A stretch of DNA of 64,000 nt from Geobacillus thermocatenulatus. GTDB lineage: Bacteria > Bacillota > Bacilli > Bacillales > Anoxybacillaceae. The stretch covers positions 506,001-570,000 of the forward strand of contig NZ_NEWK01000001.1 of the NCBI RefSeq assembly GCF_002217655.1, given 5' to 3'. Below the pieces are notes generated by a model. It searched no databases. It saw nothing but the letters and a program-made list of their open reading frames with translations, and had not been told where the DNA came from. This document shows, piece after piece, positions 10,286 through 19,642 of this stretch (position 1 is the first letter of the stretch; each line of letters starts with the position of its first letter). Both the position numbers and the translations under genes were made by a program.

Positions 10286-10762
10286 ATGGTTGGGGTGAAC
10301 GAATTGCAACGGGTGACAAACTGCGTATTATATAAAGACGGCCAAGTGCTGCTTTTGCAAAAGCCGAGGCGCGGCTGGTGGGTCGCTCCGGGCGGGAAAA
10401 TGGAGCCCGGCGAGACGGTGCGCGAAGCATGCATTCGTGAATACCGGGAAGAGACGGGCATTTATTTGAAAAATCCGAAGCTAAAGGGCGTCTTTACGAT
10501 CGTGATGAAAAATGGGAATGAAACGGTGTCGGAGTGGATGATGTTTACGTTTTTCGCCGACGACTTCATTGGCGAAAACGTGCCGTCTTCCGAAGAAGGG
10601 ACGCTTGCTTGGCATCAGGTGGAGACGCTTTCGACGCTGCCGATGGCCCCTGGCGACTATCATATTTTGGACTACGCCTTGAAAGGCAAAGGGGTCATGT
10701 ACGGGGTGTTTGTGTATACAGAGGAGTTTGAACTGCTTTCGTATCGGTTGGATCCGAGTTGA
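10286..10762 (+). CDS. Nudix hydrolase (YvcI-like)
   Basis: Contains a perfect Nudix box, Gx5Ex7REUxEExGU, running from GGKMEPGE to REETGI, so it should hydrolyse a nucleoside diphosphate linked to another group; the substrate is unknown. It is the first gene of the conserved yvcI-rapZ-yvcK-whiA-crh cluster. The start is uncertain: ATG 10286 (158 residues), GTG 10295 and TTG 10304 are in frame, and GGGGTG before 10304 is the best ribosome-binding site. The core begins LQRVTNCVLYKDG. Confidence 0.88.
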   Translation: MVGVNELQRVTNCVLYKDGQVLLLQKPRRGWWVAPGGKMEPGETVREACIREYREETGIYLKNPKLKGVFTIVMKNGNETVSEWMMFTFFADDFIGENVPSSEEGTLAWHQVETLSTLPMAPGDYHILDYALKGKGVMYGVFVYTEEFELLSYRLDPS

Positions 10763-10780
10763 TGGAGAGGAGAGACGACA

Positions 10781-11677
10781 ATGGGTCAAAACGGGGCGCT
10801 GCAGCCGATTCAGCTCGTCATCATCACCGGCATGTCCGGCGCGGGAAAGACGGTGGCGATTCAAAGCTTCGAAGACCTCGGCTTTTTTTGTATTGACAAC
10901 TTGCCGCCGACGCTGCTGCCGAAATTTTTGGAGCTCGTCAAAGAGTCCGGGAATAAAATGAACAAAGTCGCTCTTGTCATGGATTTGCGCAGCCGCGACT
11001 TTTTCGATCATTTGTTCGCTGCGCTCGATGAGTTGGCTGAGCAGGCATGGGTCGTCCCCCAGGTGTTGTTCTTGGACGCCCAAGATTCGACGTTGGTGGC
11101 TCGCTACAAAGAAACGCGGCGGACGCATCCGCTTGCGCCGAACGAGCCACCGCTTGAGGGAATCCGTTTGGAGCGGAAGCTGCTCGAGGAAATCAAGGGA
11201 CGGGCGCAAATGATTTACGATACGACGGGGCTCAAGCCGCGCGAGCTGCGGGAGAAAATCATCCGCCAGTTTTCATCGCACGCTCAATCCGGGTTTACCA
11301 TCAACGTCATGTCGTTTGGGTTTAAGTACGGCATTCCGATTGATGCCGATTTGGTGTTTGACGTCCGCTTTTTGCCGAACCCACATTACATTGAACATAT
11401 GCGGCCGAAAACCGGGTTGGACGATGAGGTGTCGTCCTACGTGCTCAAATGGGGGGAAACGCAAAAGTTTTTGGAAAAGCTGATTGACTTGTTGTCGTTC
11501 ATGCTTCCGTATTACCAGCGCGAAGGGAAGAGCCAATTGGTGATCGCCATCGGCTGCACGGGCGGCCAGCACCGTTCGGTGGCGCTCGCAGAATATATCG
11601 CCCGCCATTTTTCAGATGATTATAAAACGGTTGTCTCGCACCGGGACATGGAGAGGAGAAAGGACGTACACGGATGA
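10781..11677 (+). CDS. rapZ: RNase adapter / nucleotide-binding protein RapZ (YvcJ)
   Basis: P-loop protein of 298 residues. Walker A is GMSGAGKT at residues 13-20 ([22 protein letters not shown]), and the C-terminal domain carries the family signature [23 protein letters not shown] and CTGGQHRSV. In E. coli RapZ directs GlmZ decay and senses glucosamine-6-phosphate; in B. subtilis YvcJ binds nucleotides and affects competence. ATG 10781 follows GGAGAGGAGA. It overlaps yvcK by four bases. Confidence 0.95.
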   Translation: MGQNGALQPIQLVIITGMSGAGKTVAIQSFEDLGFFCIDNLPPTLLPKFLELVKESGNKMNKVALVMDLRSRDFFDHLFAALDELAEQAWVVPQVLFLDAQDSTLVARYKETRRTHPLAPNEPPLEGIRLERKLLEEIKGRAQMIYDTTGLKPRELREKIIRQFSSHAQSGFTINVMSFGFKYGIPIDADLVFDVRFLPNPHYIEHMRPKTGLDDEVSSYVLKWGETQKFLEKLIDLLSFMLPYYQREGKSQLVIAIGCTGGQHRSVALAEYIARHFSDDYKTVVSHRDMERRKDVHG

Positions 11678-12627
11678 GGAACGAACGAGCAGCGAAACTG
11701 GTCGTCATCGGCGGCGGCACCGGGCTTCCTGTGCTGCTGAGGGGGCTGAAGCAGCATGAATTGGATTTGACCGCCATTGTCACGGTCGCCGATGACGGCG
11801 GAAGTTCCGGGCGGCTGCGCGATGAACTGCACATTCCGCCGCCCGGGGATGTCCGCAACGTATTGGCCGCGCTGTCTGACGTCGAACCGCTCATTGTCGA
11901 GCTGTTCCAGCACCGTTTTCAAAACGGCAACGGCTTATCGGGACACTCGCTCGGCAATTTGATTTTGGCGGCGCTCACATCGATCACCGGCGACTTTGTG
12001 AAAGCGATCCGTGAGATGAGCAAAGTGTTGAACGTGCGCGGCCAGGTGCTGCCAGCAGCGAACAAGAGCGTCGTCTTGCACGCGGAGATGGAAGACGGTT
12101 CCATCATCTCTGGCGAGTCCAAAATCCCGAGGGCGGGAAAAAAAATTAAGAGGGTGTTTTTAACGCCGGAAGACATTGAGCCGCTGCCGGAGACGGTTGA
12201 TGCCATCCGCCGCGCCGATTTGATTGTCATCGGGCCGGGGAGCCTATACACGAGCATCTTGCCGAATTTGCTCGTGCCGAAAATCGGGCAGGAAGTATGC
12301 AAGGCGAAAGCGAAAAAAGTCTATATATGCAACATTATGACTCAGGCCGGCGAGACGCCGCACTATACGGTGAGCGACCATGTGGAGGCGCTTCATGCTC
12401 ATCTTGGCGGCCCGTTTTTGGACGCGGTGATCATCAACAGCGGAGCGATCCCGGAAGCGCTCCGCCGCCGTTACGAGGAAGAGCGGGCCGAGCCGGTGCG
12501 TGACGACAGCAGCGGGCTTTCGTTGCAAGTCATCCGCGATGATATTGTCACGTACGAGGATGGGGTCATTCGCCATAATACGGCGAAAGTCGCCGCCCTT
12601 CTTCTCGGGCTTCTCCCCCGCTCTTGA
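11674..12627 (+). CDS. yvcK: Gluconeogenesis factor YvcK (CofD-like, UDP-sugar-binding)
   Basis: 317-residue protein of the YvcK/CofD family. The nucleotide-binding [14 protein letters not shown] is at residues 13-26, and [24 protein letters not shown] and [13 protein letters not shown] are family hallmarks. In Bacillus, YvcK is needed for growth on gluconeogenic carbon sources and correct cell shape, and it binds UDP-GlcNAc-type sugars. Translationally coupled to rapZ through an ATGA overlap. Confidence 0.95.
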   Translation: MRNERAAKLVVIGGGTGLPVLLRGLKQHELDLTAIVTVADDGGSSGRLRDELHIPPPGDVRNVLAALSDVEPLIVELFQHRFQNGNGLSGHSLGNLILAALTSITGDFVKAIREMSKVLNVRGQVLPAANKSVVLHAEMEDGSIISGESKIPRAGKKIKRVFLTPEDIEPLPETVDAIRRADLIVIGPGSLYTSILPNLLVPKIGQEVCKAKAKKVYICNIMTQAGETPHYTVSDHVEALHAHLGGPFLDAVIINSGAIPEALRRRYEEERAEPVRDDSSGLSLQVIRDDIVTYEDGVIRHNTAKVAALLLGLLPRS

Positions 12628-12742
12628 GGGAGGGGCCTAGGGAGATGACAAGCGTCATCCGGGCGGCGCTCCCGATGGCCGCGCCGAAAGTCAGGCACCT
12701 CCAACCGGCCGGATGCGGGGAACGAATGGAGGTGGAGCGACC

Positions 12743-13705
12743 GTGTCTTTTGCATCGGAAACGAAGAAGGAATTGACTCATTTGGAAGTGAAGCCTTGCT
12801 GCTTGCGCGCCGAGCTGTCGGCGCTTTTGCGCATGAATGGTTCGCTGTCGTTTTCCGGCGGGCGAATGGCCATTGATGCTCAGACAGAAAATGCGGCGAT
12901 CGCTCGGCGCGTTTATACGCTGCTGAAAAAAGGGTATGATGTCGCCGTCGAGCTGTTCGTCCGCAAGAAAATGCGTTTGAAAAAAAACAACGTTTACATC
13001 GTCCGCGTGACCGACGGTGCGGCCGCGCTCCTTCGCGAGCTTTACATTGTCAACGGCGATTTTTCGCTCATCCATGACATTTCCCCGGAGCTCGTCAAGA
13101 AAAAATGCTGCAAGCGCTCGTATTTGCGCGGCGCATTTTTGGCCGGCGGTTCGGTCAACAACCCGGAGACGTCGTCGTACCATTTGGAAATTTTCTCGCT
13201 GTATGAAGAGCACAACAAGGCGTTATGTGAACTGATGAACAGCCACTTTTTTTTAAATGCGAAAACGTTGGAACGGAAAAAGGGGTTTATTACGTATTTA
13301 AAAGAGGCGGAAAAAATCGCCGAGTTTTTGAACATCATCGGCGCCCACCAGGCGTTGCTCCGCTTTGAGGACATTCGCATCGTCCGTGACATGCGCAACT
13401 CGGTCAACCGGCTTGTCAATTGCGAGACCGCGAACTTGAATAAAACGATTGGTGCTGCGCTCCGGCAGGTGGAGAACATCCGCTACATCGACGAGACGAT
13501 CGGCCTTGATTCACTGCCGGCAAAACTGCGGGAAATCGCGAAGCTGCGCATCGAGCATCAAGATGTAACGCTCAAAGAGCTTGGCGAGATGGTGGCGGGC
13601 GGAAAAATCAGCAAGTCCGGCATCAACCACCGGCTGCGCAAAATTGATGAGATCGCGGAGCGGCTGCGGGCTGGAAAGCCGGTCGATTTCCATAAATCGC
13701 TGTAA
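12743..13705 (+). CDS. whiA: Sporulation/cell-division regulator WhiA
   Basis: 320 residues combining a LAGLIDADG homing-endonuclease-like N-terminal fold ([21 protein letters not shown]) with a C-terminal helix-turn-helix ([25 protein letters not shown]). WhiA binds DNA and affects cell division and chromosome segregation in Bacillus. GTG at 12743 follows GGAGGTGG with 6-8-bp spacing; the upstream in-frame ATG has no such site. A 115-bp GC-rich spacer separates it from yvcK. Confidence 0.95.
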   Translation: MSFASETKKELTHLEVKPCCLRAELSALLRMNGSLSFSGGRMAIDAQTENAAIARRVYTLLKKGYDVAVELFVRKKMRLKKNNVYIVRVTDGAAALLRELYIVNGDFSLIHDISPELVKKKCCKRSYLRGAFLAGGSVNNPETSSYHLEIFSLYEEHNKALCELMNSHFFLNAKTLERKKGFITYLKEAEKIAEFLNIIGAHQALLRFEDIRIVRDMRNSVNRLVNCETANLNKTIGAALRQVENIRYIDETIGLDSLPAKLREIAKLRIEHQDVTLKELGEMVAGGKISKSGINHRLRKIDEIAERLRAGKPVDFHKSL

Positions 13706-13719
13706 AGGGGAGATGGAGA

Positions 13720-13977
13720 ATGGTGGAAAAACAAGTGGAAGTGAGATTAAAGACCGGGCTGCAGGCGCGCCCGGCGGCGTTGTTCGTCCAAGAAGCGAAC
13801 CGTTTTTCCGCTGATGTGTTTTTAGAAAAAGAGGGAAAACGGGTCAACGCGAAAAGCATTATGGGCTTGATGAGCCTTGCTGTCGGCCATGGAGCGGTGG
13901 TCACGCTCATTGCCGACGGTCCGGATGAGCAAGAAGCGATCGAAAAGCTCGCCGCCTATGTGCAAAAGGAAAAGTAA
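13720..13977 (+). CDS. crh: Catabolite repression HPr-like protein Crh
   Basis: 85-residue HPr paralogue. The PTS phospho-acceptor His15 of HPr is replaced by Gln15 (KTGLQARPA), while the HPr kinase target Ser46 is kept (NAKSIMGLMSL). Crh-Ser46-P is a co-repressor of CcpA, and unphosphorylated Crh modulates methylglyoxal synthase. The ATG follows AAGGGGAGATGGAG. Last gene of its cluster, before a bidirectional terminator. Confidence 0.97.
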   Translation: MVEKQVEVRLKTGLQARPAALFVQEANRFSADVFLEKEGKRVNAKSIMGLMSLAVGHGAVVTLIADGPDEQEAIEKLAAYVQKEK

Positions 13978-14012
13978 AGCAGCATGTGGGGCTGGCGGGG
14001 AAAGGAATGGAA

Positions 14013-14048
14013 AAGGCTGCTCCGTTTTGGTCGGAAGCAGCCTTTTTT
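14013..14048 (+). terminator. Bidirectional terminator between crh and clpP
   Basis: AAGGCTGCTCCG / CGGAAGCAGCCTT stem with a 7-base loop and TTTTTT after it. The A-run before the stem would serve clpP transcripts from the other strand. Confidence 0.85.
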
Positions 14049-14104
14049 CGTCAATGTCGGTGCAGGAAGCAGCTCGATGGCGGTTCTGCCAATGTGCGTC
14101 CGCC

Positions 14105-14695
14105 TTATTTTTCATCAGCGCGCGTCAGCACGCGGTCAATGATGCCGTATTCCATCGCTTTTTGCGCGGTCATAAAGTTGTCGCGGTCCGTATCGCGCTC
14201 GATCACTTCGATCGGTTGGCCGGTGTTTTCCGATAAAATGCGGTTCAGTTTGTCGCGCAAGAACAAAATGCGCTTCGCTGCGATTTCGATTTCCGTCGCT
14301 TGCCCTTGGGCGCCGCCGAGCGGTTGGTGGATCATGATTTCACTGTTTGGAAGCGCGAACCGTTTCCCTTTCGCGCCAGCTGCCAGCAAAAACGCCCCCA
14401 TCGATGCTGCCATGCCGATGCAAATCGTCGATACGTCCGGCTTGATGAACTGCATCGTGTCGTAAATCGCCAGGCCAGCTGTGATCGAGCCGCCCGGGCT
14501 GTTGATGTACAAGGAAATATCTTTGTCCGGGTCTTCCGCCGCCAAAAACAACAGCTGCGACACGATCGAGTTGGCCACTTGGTCGTCGATCGGGCTGCCA
14601 AGGAACACGATTCGGTCTTTCAATAAGCGCGAATAAATGTCGTACGCCCGCTCCCCGCGGTTCGTCTGTTCAATGACCGTCGGAATCAAATACAT
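14105..14695 (-). CDS. clpP: ATP-dependent Clp protease proteolytic subunit
   Basis: Serine peptidase forming the 14-subunit chamber that works with ClpC/ClpX/ClpE. Triad residues are in [10 protein letters not shown] (Ser), MIHQPLGG (His) and ERDTDRDNF (Asp). The start [23 protein letters not shown] at 14695 gives 196 residues and follows AAAAGGAGG with 8-bp spacing. An upstream in-frame ATG at 14716 precedes that site and is rejected. Confidence 0.97.
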   Translation of the reverse strand: MYLIPTVIEQTNRGERAYDIYSRLLKDRIVFLGSPIDDQVANSIVSQLLFLAAEDPDKDISLYINSPGGSITAGLAIYDTMQFIKPDVSTICIGMAASMGAFLLAAGAKGKRFALPNSEIMIHQPLGGAQGQATEIEIAAKRILFLRDKLNRILSENTGQPIEVIERDTDRDNFMTAQKAMEYGIIDRVLTRADEK

Positions 14696-14742
14696 CAAAA
14701 ACGCCTCCTTTTCCATCCTAATGGATCAATATGTACGCCTTC

Positions 14743-14772
14743 ATCATACATGAATGGTCAATGAAGGTCAAA
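14743..14772 (-). promoter_or_regulatory. clpP promoter with overlapping CtsR operator
   Basis: On the minus strand, TTGACC (14766-14771) and TATGAT (14743-14748) are 17 bp apart. The plus strand at 14756-14772 matches the CtsR heptad repeat (RGTCAAANANRGTCAAA) at 16 of 17 positions and covers the -35. CtsR is the class III heat-shock repressor of Bacilli, so clpP here should be heat-inducible through CtsR. Confidence 0.85.
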
Positions 14773-14932
14773 CAAAACGATCTTCCTCATCCTTTATAAC
14801 ATATTCGCGGCTAACGGCAAACATCCCTTTTTTCATCATAACCGCTTTTTCGTTTTTTTAACCTGTTGTCGTCCCGTTGATGGGGAAGGAACAAAGGTGC
14901 AATTTTTCCTGCTTTTGATGGCATTTTTCCTC

Positions 14933-14960
14933 TTGCATTTTTGCGCGATCCTGCTATAAT
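14933..14960 (+). promoter_or_regulatory. Promoter of tRNA-Arg
   Basis: TTGCAT (14933-14938), 16-bp spacer, then TATAAT (14955-14960) preceded by TGC. The tRNA starts 43 bp after the -10. The rest of the clpP-tRNA interval shows no gene. Confidence 0.8.
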
Positions 14961-15003
14961 AGAACATGCGACGGAACGAAATAGAGAAATCATGAACTTC
15001 CAT

Positions 15004-15075
15004 GCCCTCGTAGTGTAGTGGATAGCACGAGAGATTCCGGTTCTCTTAGCGTGGGTTCGAATCCTGCCGAGGGCG
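15004..15075 (+). tRNA. tRNA-Arg (anticodon CCG)
   Basis: The acceptor GCCCTCG pairs with CGAGGGC, followed by discriminator G and no encoded CCA. The anticodon stem AGAGA/TCTCT encloses TTCCGGT, giving anticodon CCG (codon CGG). The T-loop GGTTCGAATCC is standard. The same tRNA lies near clpP in B. subtilis. Its 3' flank carries an integrase-gene remnant, so it has served as an integration site. Confidence 0.95.
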
Positions 15076-15123
15076 TTCCAACGATCCGACAAGTTCGGAT
15101 TGAGATTCCCCAATCCCTTGATA

Positions 15124-15147
15124 CGACCGCGTTTGCGGTCGTTTTTC
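15124..15147 (+). terminator. Terminator of tRNA-Arg
   Basis: CGACCGC-GTTT-GCGGTCG stem-loop followed by TTTTTCATTTTTT. A near-equivalent hairpin (CGACTGCAATTGCAGTCG plus T-run) stands at the same place downstream of the tmRNA gene. Confidence 0.8.
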
Positions 15148-15209
15148 ATTTTTTGGGAATCCCGAAAAAACGATAGAATCCGAAAACATTTTGCACGAAT
15201 TTTGCACGG

Positions 15210-15308
15210 CTATTTGGCATGATACAGCGCCTCCATCGCGTGATCGGCCTGCCGGGATTCTTTTTGTTCCATCTCATCTAAAATATGCGAGTACGTTTGC
15301 AGAGTAGT
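15210..15308 (-). pseudogene. Tyrosine integrase 3' remnant
   Basis: The minus-strand frame ending at 15210 reads VTTLQTYSHILDEMEQKESR then ALYHAK, the C-terminal end of a phage-type tyrosine recombinase, including the Tyr nucleophile region TYSH. Everything upstream is lost and replaced by a transposase fragment on the other strand. Its orientation and its place beside tRNA-Arg are those of an int gene next to its attachment site. Confidence 0.7.
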
Positions 15309-15309
15309 G

Positions 15310-15470
15310 ACAATATGGCGGAACGGGAAACGAGTTTGGAGCAGCTGGCTTCGATTCGGTTTCGCCAACCGTCGATCACGATTCAGACCTTGTCCGCAGA
15401 CAAAGCGTATGGCGCCACGGAGTATCTGGAAGCGCTCTTTCTTCATCCGGACTACAGTTGCAAATGATTT
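15310..15470 (+). pseudogene. Transposase fragment (IS1182/IS5-like DDE)
   Basis: The plus-strand frame includes TLSADKAYGATEYLEALF, similar to the catalytic-core segment (ADKGY) of IS1182/IS5-type DDE transposases, then stops abruptly. No start, ends or terminal repeats are recognisable. It interrupts the element relic downstream of tRNA-Arg. The family is a best guess from one motif. Confidence 0.5.
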
Positions 15471-15499
15471 GTGTACCTCTTCAAGTGGTGTTCAGACAA

Positions 15500-15655
15500 T
15501 GATTGAACGGGCGGAGAAAAAATAAAAAACGTATAAACGAAAGCCTCTTTTGCTGCCTTTGCGAGTGAAGAGGATCTTTATAATGGATTTATCGGTCGGT
15601 AGCGCCAAGATGCTCTTCTTTAATGCTTCTTGAAGAATTTGGGGGTAGTTCACGG
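15500..15655 (-). pseudogene. hicB 3' fragment and its terminator (copy 1 of an element relic)
   Basis: This stretch closely matches 35403-35555, downstream of tmRNA: the ATTGAACGGGCGG start, the AAAGCCTCTT hairpin, and the last codons of a HicB-type antitoxin (YPQILQEALKK). A two-base insertion relative to the intact copy (GATGCTCTTC versus GATGCTTC) shifts the frame, and similarity stops at about 15655, where the sigL upstream region begins. Confidence 0.75.
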
Positions 15656-15745
15656 GCGGTCGCCAAGGCCGCTTTCCGCCGTCAAAAATTTCTCCTACCC
15701 CCTCCCGCTCCCGTCGTGTACAATAAAAGAAAGGGAGGCGTGACG

Positions 15746-17053
15746 ATGAGGGCGGAGTTATGGCAAGAGCAGCGGCTGCAGCTGTCGCTGACAAAGGAAC
15801 TGGTGCAGGCGATTGAACTGCTGCAATATTCCGCAGCGGATTTGGAAGCGTTTTTATATGAACAGTCGCTGGAAAACCCGTTTTTGGAAATTCGCCGCAC
15901 CCGGGTGCGGCAACGGCCAAGCCGGACCGAAAGAGACCAAAAGCAATGGCTCGAGAACATTGGCGCCCGCGCAGAGACGCTAGATGGCCATTTGCTTTCT
16001 CAGCTGCCTGCGTTGAAGCTCGGTGATCGGGAAGAGCGCATCGTCCGTTATCTCATTGCCTCGCTCGATGAGGACGGCTATTTGCGCGTGCCGCTTGCCG
16101 AGCTGGCGGCGCGGTTTTCCGCATCGGAACAAGAGATGGAACGGGGGCTGCGCCTTGTGCAGTCGCTCGACCCGCCAGGAGTCGGCGCCCGCGATTTGGC
16201 GGAATGCCTTCTTTTGCAGCTTGAACGTCTTTCGGAGCGCGACGAGCTGGCGGAAACGATCGTCCGTCATCATTTTGTCTCCTTTGCCGAAAAATCGTGG
16301 AAGACGCTCGCCAAGCAGCTTGGCGTCAGCCTTGGCGAACTGCAGCGCGTCTTCGAGCTCATTCGCACACTCGAGCCGCGGCCGGGCATTCACTATTCGA
16401 GCGAAACGCCGCCTTTGGTCGTGCCGGATGTCATTGTCACCCGCGGAGCGGATGGAGACTGGATGGCCGCTTATAATGATGACATCCATCCGGAGCTCGG
16501 ATGGAATCGGGAGTACGAGCGGCGCATCGCTGCATCCAGCGATCGGCATGCCGAACAGTTTATCAAAGAAAAATATCGGCAGTTTACATGGCTCGCCAAA
16601 AGTTTGGAACAACGAAAACAGACGCTTCTGCATTTAATGGCTGTCATCATCGACCGCCAGCGCCCGTGTTTGGAATTCGGGCTTTCGGCGCTCAAGCCGA
16701 TGACGATGCGCGAGGTGGCCGAGGAGCTCGGCGTTCATGAATCGACGGTGAGCCGCGCGGTCCGGCATAAATATGTACAAACGCCGTTTGGCACGATTGA
16801 GTTGCGTCGCTTTTTTTCAGGCGCTGCTACAGTCCATGCAACAGACGAGGCGGCTTCCTCAACCCGAGTGAAAGCGATCATCCAGGAGCTGATTGCGGCG
16901 GAAGACCCACGGGCGCCGCTTTCTGACCAACAGCTGGCCGATTTGCTTCATGGCCGCTACGGCATCGCCATTTCACGCCGCACGGTCGCCAAATACCGTG
17001 AGCAGTTGCGCATTCCACCTTCGGCGAAACGAAAGCAATACACCGGAGCTTGA
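15746..17053 (+). CDS. sigL: RNA polymerase sigma-54 factor SigL (RpoN)
   Basis: Sigma factor for -24/-12 promoters that needs AAA+ enhancer-binding activators; in Bacillus it governs catabolic operons such as levanase, arginine and acetoin use. Region I is Gln/Leu-rich (QLSLTKELVQAIELLQYS), the core-binding domain follows, and the C-terminal RpoN box is RRTVAKYREQLRIPPSAKRK. ATG 15746 follows AAGGGAGG and gives 435 residues, close to the 436 of B. subtilis. Confidence 0.97.
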   Translation: MRAELWQEQRLQLSLTKELVQAIELLQYSAADLEAFLYEQSLENPFLEIRRTRVRQRPSRTERDQKQWLENIGARAETLDGHLLSQLPALKLGDREERIVRYLIASLDEDGYLRVPLAELAARFSASEQEMERGLRLVQSLDPPGVGARDLAECLLLQLERLSERDELAETIVRHHFVSFAEKSWKTLAKQLGVSLGELQRVFELIRTLEPRPGIHYSSETPPLVVPDVIVTRGADGDWMAAYNDDIHPELGWNREYERRIAASSDRHAEQFIKEKYRQFTWLAKSLEQRKQTLLHLMAVIIDRQRPCLEFGLSALKPMTMREVAEELGVHESTVSRAVRHKYVQTPFGTIELRRFFSGAATVHATDEAASSTRVKAIIQELIAAEDPRAPLSDQQLADLLHGRYGIAISRRTVAKYREQLRIPPSAKRKQYTGA

Positions 17054-17082
17054 TGCGGCCGGTGAAAGAAAGGAAGAACGCG

Positions 17083-17328
17083 ATGCACATCCGATTGTAC
17101 ACGAAAACAAACTGCCCGCTTTGCGACAAAGCGAAGGCGATTTTGGCTGAACTGCAGGCCGACTATCGGTTTACCATGGAAGAGATCGATATTTATGAAG
17201 ACGAGGCGCTCCTCGAGAAATACCAGTTGATGATTCCGGTCGTCGAACTCGACGGGGAAGAAATCGGGTATGGGATGATGAAAAAAGAAACGATCAGAAA
17301 GCGGTTGCGACAAGCGCAAAAAAGTTGA
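17083..17328 (+). CDS. Glutaredoxin-family thiol protein
   Basis: 81-residue thioredoxin-fold protein with the active-site motif CPLC (TNCPLCDKAK) and the cis-Pro segment IPVVELDGEEIG. It probably reduces disulphides or handles mixed bacillithiol disulphides; the partner is unknown. ATG 17083 follows GAAAGGAAG. It overlaps the cggR promoter, whose -35 begins inside its last codons. Confidence 0.88.
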   Translation: MHIRLYTKTNCPLCDKAKAILAELQADYRFTMEEIDIYEDEALLEKYQLMIPVVELDGEEIGYGMMKKETIRKRLRQAQKS

Positions 17329-17353
17329 ACCGCCTTATTCCTCCTGCTATAAT
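17325..17353 (+). promoter_or_regulatory. cggR-gapA promoter
   Basis: TTGAAC (17325-17330), 17-bp spacer, TATAAT (17348-17353) preceded by TGC: a near-consensus sigma-A promoter. A second extended -10, TGGTATAGT (17380-17388), lies directly against the CggR operator and could be an alternative start. Confidence 0.8.
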
Positions 17354-17387
17354 GAAAATGACGCGGGAGGAATGTTTTATGGTATAG

Positions 17388-17423
17388 TGGGACATAATAT
17401 GTCACACCGGGACAAAAATAGTC
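17388..17423 (+). promoter_or_regulatory. CggR operator
   Basis: Matches the B. subtilis CggR tandem operator CGGGAC-N6-TGTC-N4-CGGGAC-N6-TGTC with exact spacing and two mismatches (TGGGAC at the first half, AGTC at the last). It lies downstream of the promoter and 28 bp before cggR, so bound CggR would block elongation until fructose-1,6-bisphosphate releases it. Confidence 0.88.
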
Positions 17424-17450
17424 CCTATGTTTTACTGAGGAGAAGGATCG

Positions 17451-18470
17451 ATGGAACCGTTAGTAGAGGCGTTGAAAAAATTATCGCCCGACTTGCTTGA
17501 TGTTATGCAAAAACGATACGAAATTTTGCACTCCATTTCGCTCATGGCGCCGATCGGACGGCGGGCGCTGGCGGCGAGCCTCGGCATGAGCGAGCGGGTG
17601 CTTCGGTCGGAAACGGAGTTTTTGAAAGGGCAAAACTTGCTTTCCGCCGATGTGTCGGGCATGCGGCTGACGGAAGAAGGCCACGAGCTTCTTCATACGC
17701 TTCATGATTGGATGCGGGAAGCGCTCGGTCTTAAAGAGCTGGAAGCCGCTCTGCAGCGGAAGCTCGGCATTCCGCGCGCGATTGTCGTCGCCGGGGATAG
17801 CGACCGTTCCCCTTGGGTAAAAAAAGAAATGGGTAGAGCGTGTGTCGCCTGCATGAAGGAGCTGCTTGAGCCCGGGGACATCGTCGCCGTGGCCGGCGGA
17901 ACGACGATGGCGGCGGTCGCGGAGATGATGACCCCGGATGCGAAGCTTCGCGATGTGTTGTTCGTGCCGGCGCGCGGAGGCCTTGGCGAAGATGTCGAGA
18001 ATCAGGCGAACACGATTTGTGCGAAAATGGCGGAAAAAGCGATGGGCCGCTATCGATTGCTGCACGTGCCTGACCAGCTGAGCGATGAAGCGCACGCGTC
18101 GCTTGTCGAAGAGCCAGCGGTGAAGGAAGTGCTGGAGCTCATCCAATCATGCCGCATGGTCGTCCATGGCATTGGTGACGCGGTGACGATGGCGAAACGG
18201 CGGAAGACGCCGCCTGCTGAGATGGGGAACATCATCGCCCGCCATGCGGTCGCCGAGGCGTTCGGCTACTATTTCAACGAGTACGGCGACGTCGTTCATA
18301 AAGTGAAAACGGTCGGCATTCAACTGGAACACCTCCCGCATGTCGAGCATGTCATCGCCGTCGCCGGAGGGGCGTCGAAGGCGAAAGCCATTCGCGCGTA
18401 CATGAAACGGGCGCCACACTCGCTCTTGGTGACGGACGAAGGAGCCGCAAAAGCGTTCGTAGGGGAGTAA
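17451..18470 (+). CDS. cggR: Central glycolytic genes regulator CggR
   Basis: SorC/DeoR-type repressor of the gapA operon, inactivated by fructose-1,6-bisphosphate. The N-terminal winged helix (GRRALAASLGMSERVLRSE) is followed by a sugar-isomerase-like effector domain with VAGGTTMAAVAEMM, GNIIARHAVAEAFGYYFN and a C-terminal AGGASKAKAIRAYMK. 339 residues, ATG after GAGGAGAAGGA. gapA follows at once, as in B. subtilis, making an autoregulated unit. Confidence 0.97.
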   Translation: MEPLVEALKKLSPDLLDVMQKRYEILHSISLMAPIGRRALAASLGMSERVLRSETEFLKGQNLLSADVSGMRLTEEGHELLHTLHDWMREALGLKELEAALQRKLGIPRAIVVAGDSDRSPWVKKEMGRACVACMKELLEPGDIVAVAGGTTMAAVAEMMTPDAKLRDVLFVPARGGLGEDVENQANTICAKMAEKAMGRYRLLHVPDQLSDEAHASLVEEPAVKEVLELIQSCRMVVHGIGDAVTMAKRRKTPPAEMGNIIARHAVAEAFGYYFNEYGDVVHKVKTVGIQLEHLPHVEHVIAVAGGASKAKAIRAYMKRAPHSLLVTDEGAAKAFVGE

Positions 18471-19520
<1,050 letters not shown>

Positions 19521-19533
19521 GACGGGCTTGGCG

Positions 19534-19563
19534 TTGAGTTTTCCATCCGTTCAAGTCTATAAT
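19534..19563 (+). promoter_or_regulatory. Internal promoter before pgk
   Basis: TTGAGT (19534-19539), 18-bp spacer, TATAAT (19558-19563), placed 14 bp after the gapA stop. It would allow CggR-independent expression of pgk-tpiA-gpmI-eno. Confidence 0.65.
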
Positions 19564-19576
19564 AAGGAAATGGAGG

Positions 19577-19610
19577 GGAGCGGGGAAATGATCCCCACTC
19601 CTTTTCCTTT
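19577..19610 (+). promoter_or_regulatory. Hairpin in the gapA-pgk spacer
   Basis: GGAG-C-GGGG and CCCC-A-CTCC form an 8-bp stem with one mismatch around AAATGAT, followed by a U-rich, C-interrupted stretch (TTTTCCTTTG). It lies just after the internal pgk promoter, so it could be a weak terminator for cggR-gapA, an attenuator, or an RNA-stabilising or processing structure. Confidence 0.5.
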
Positions 19611-19642
19611 GTCCAAACTGCAGCCAAAAGGGGGCACGAACG

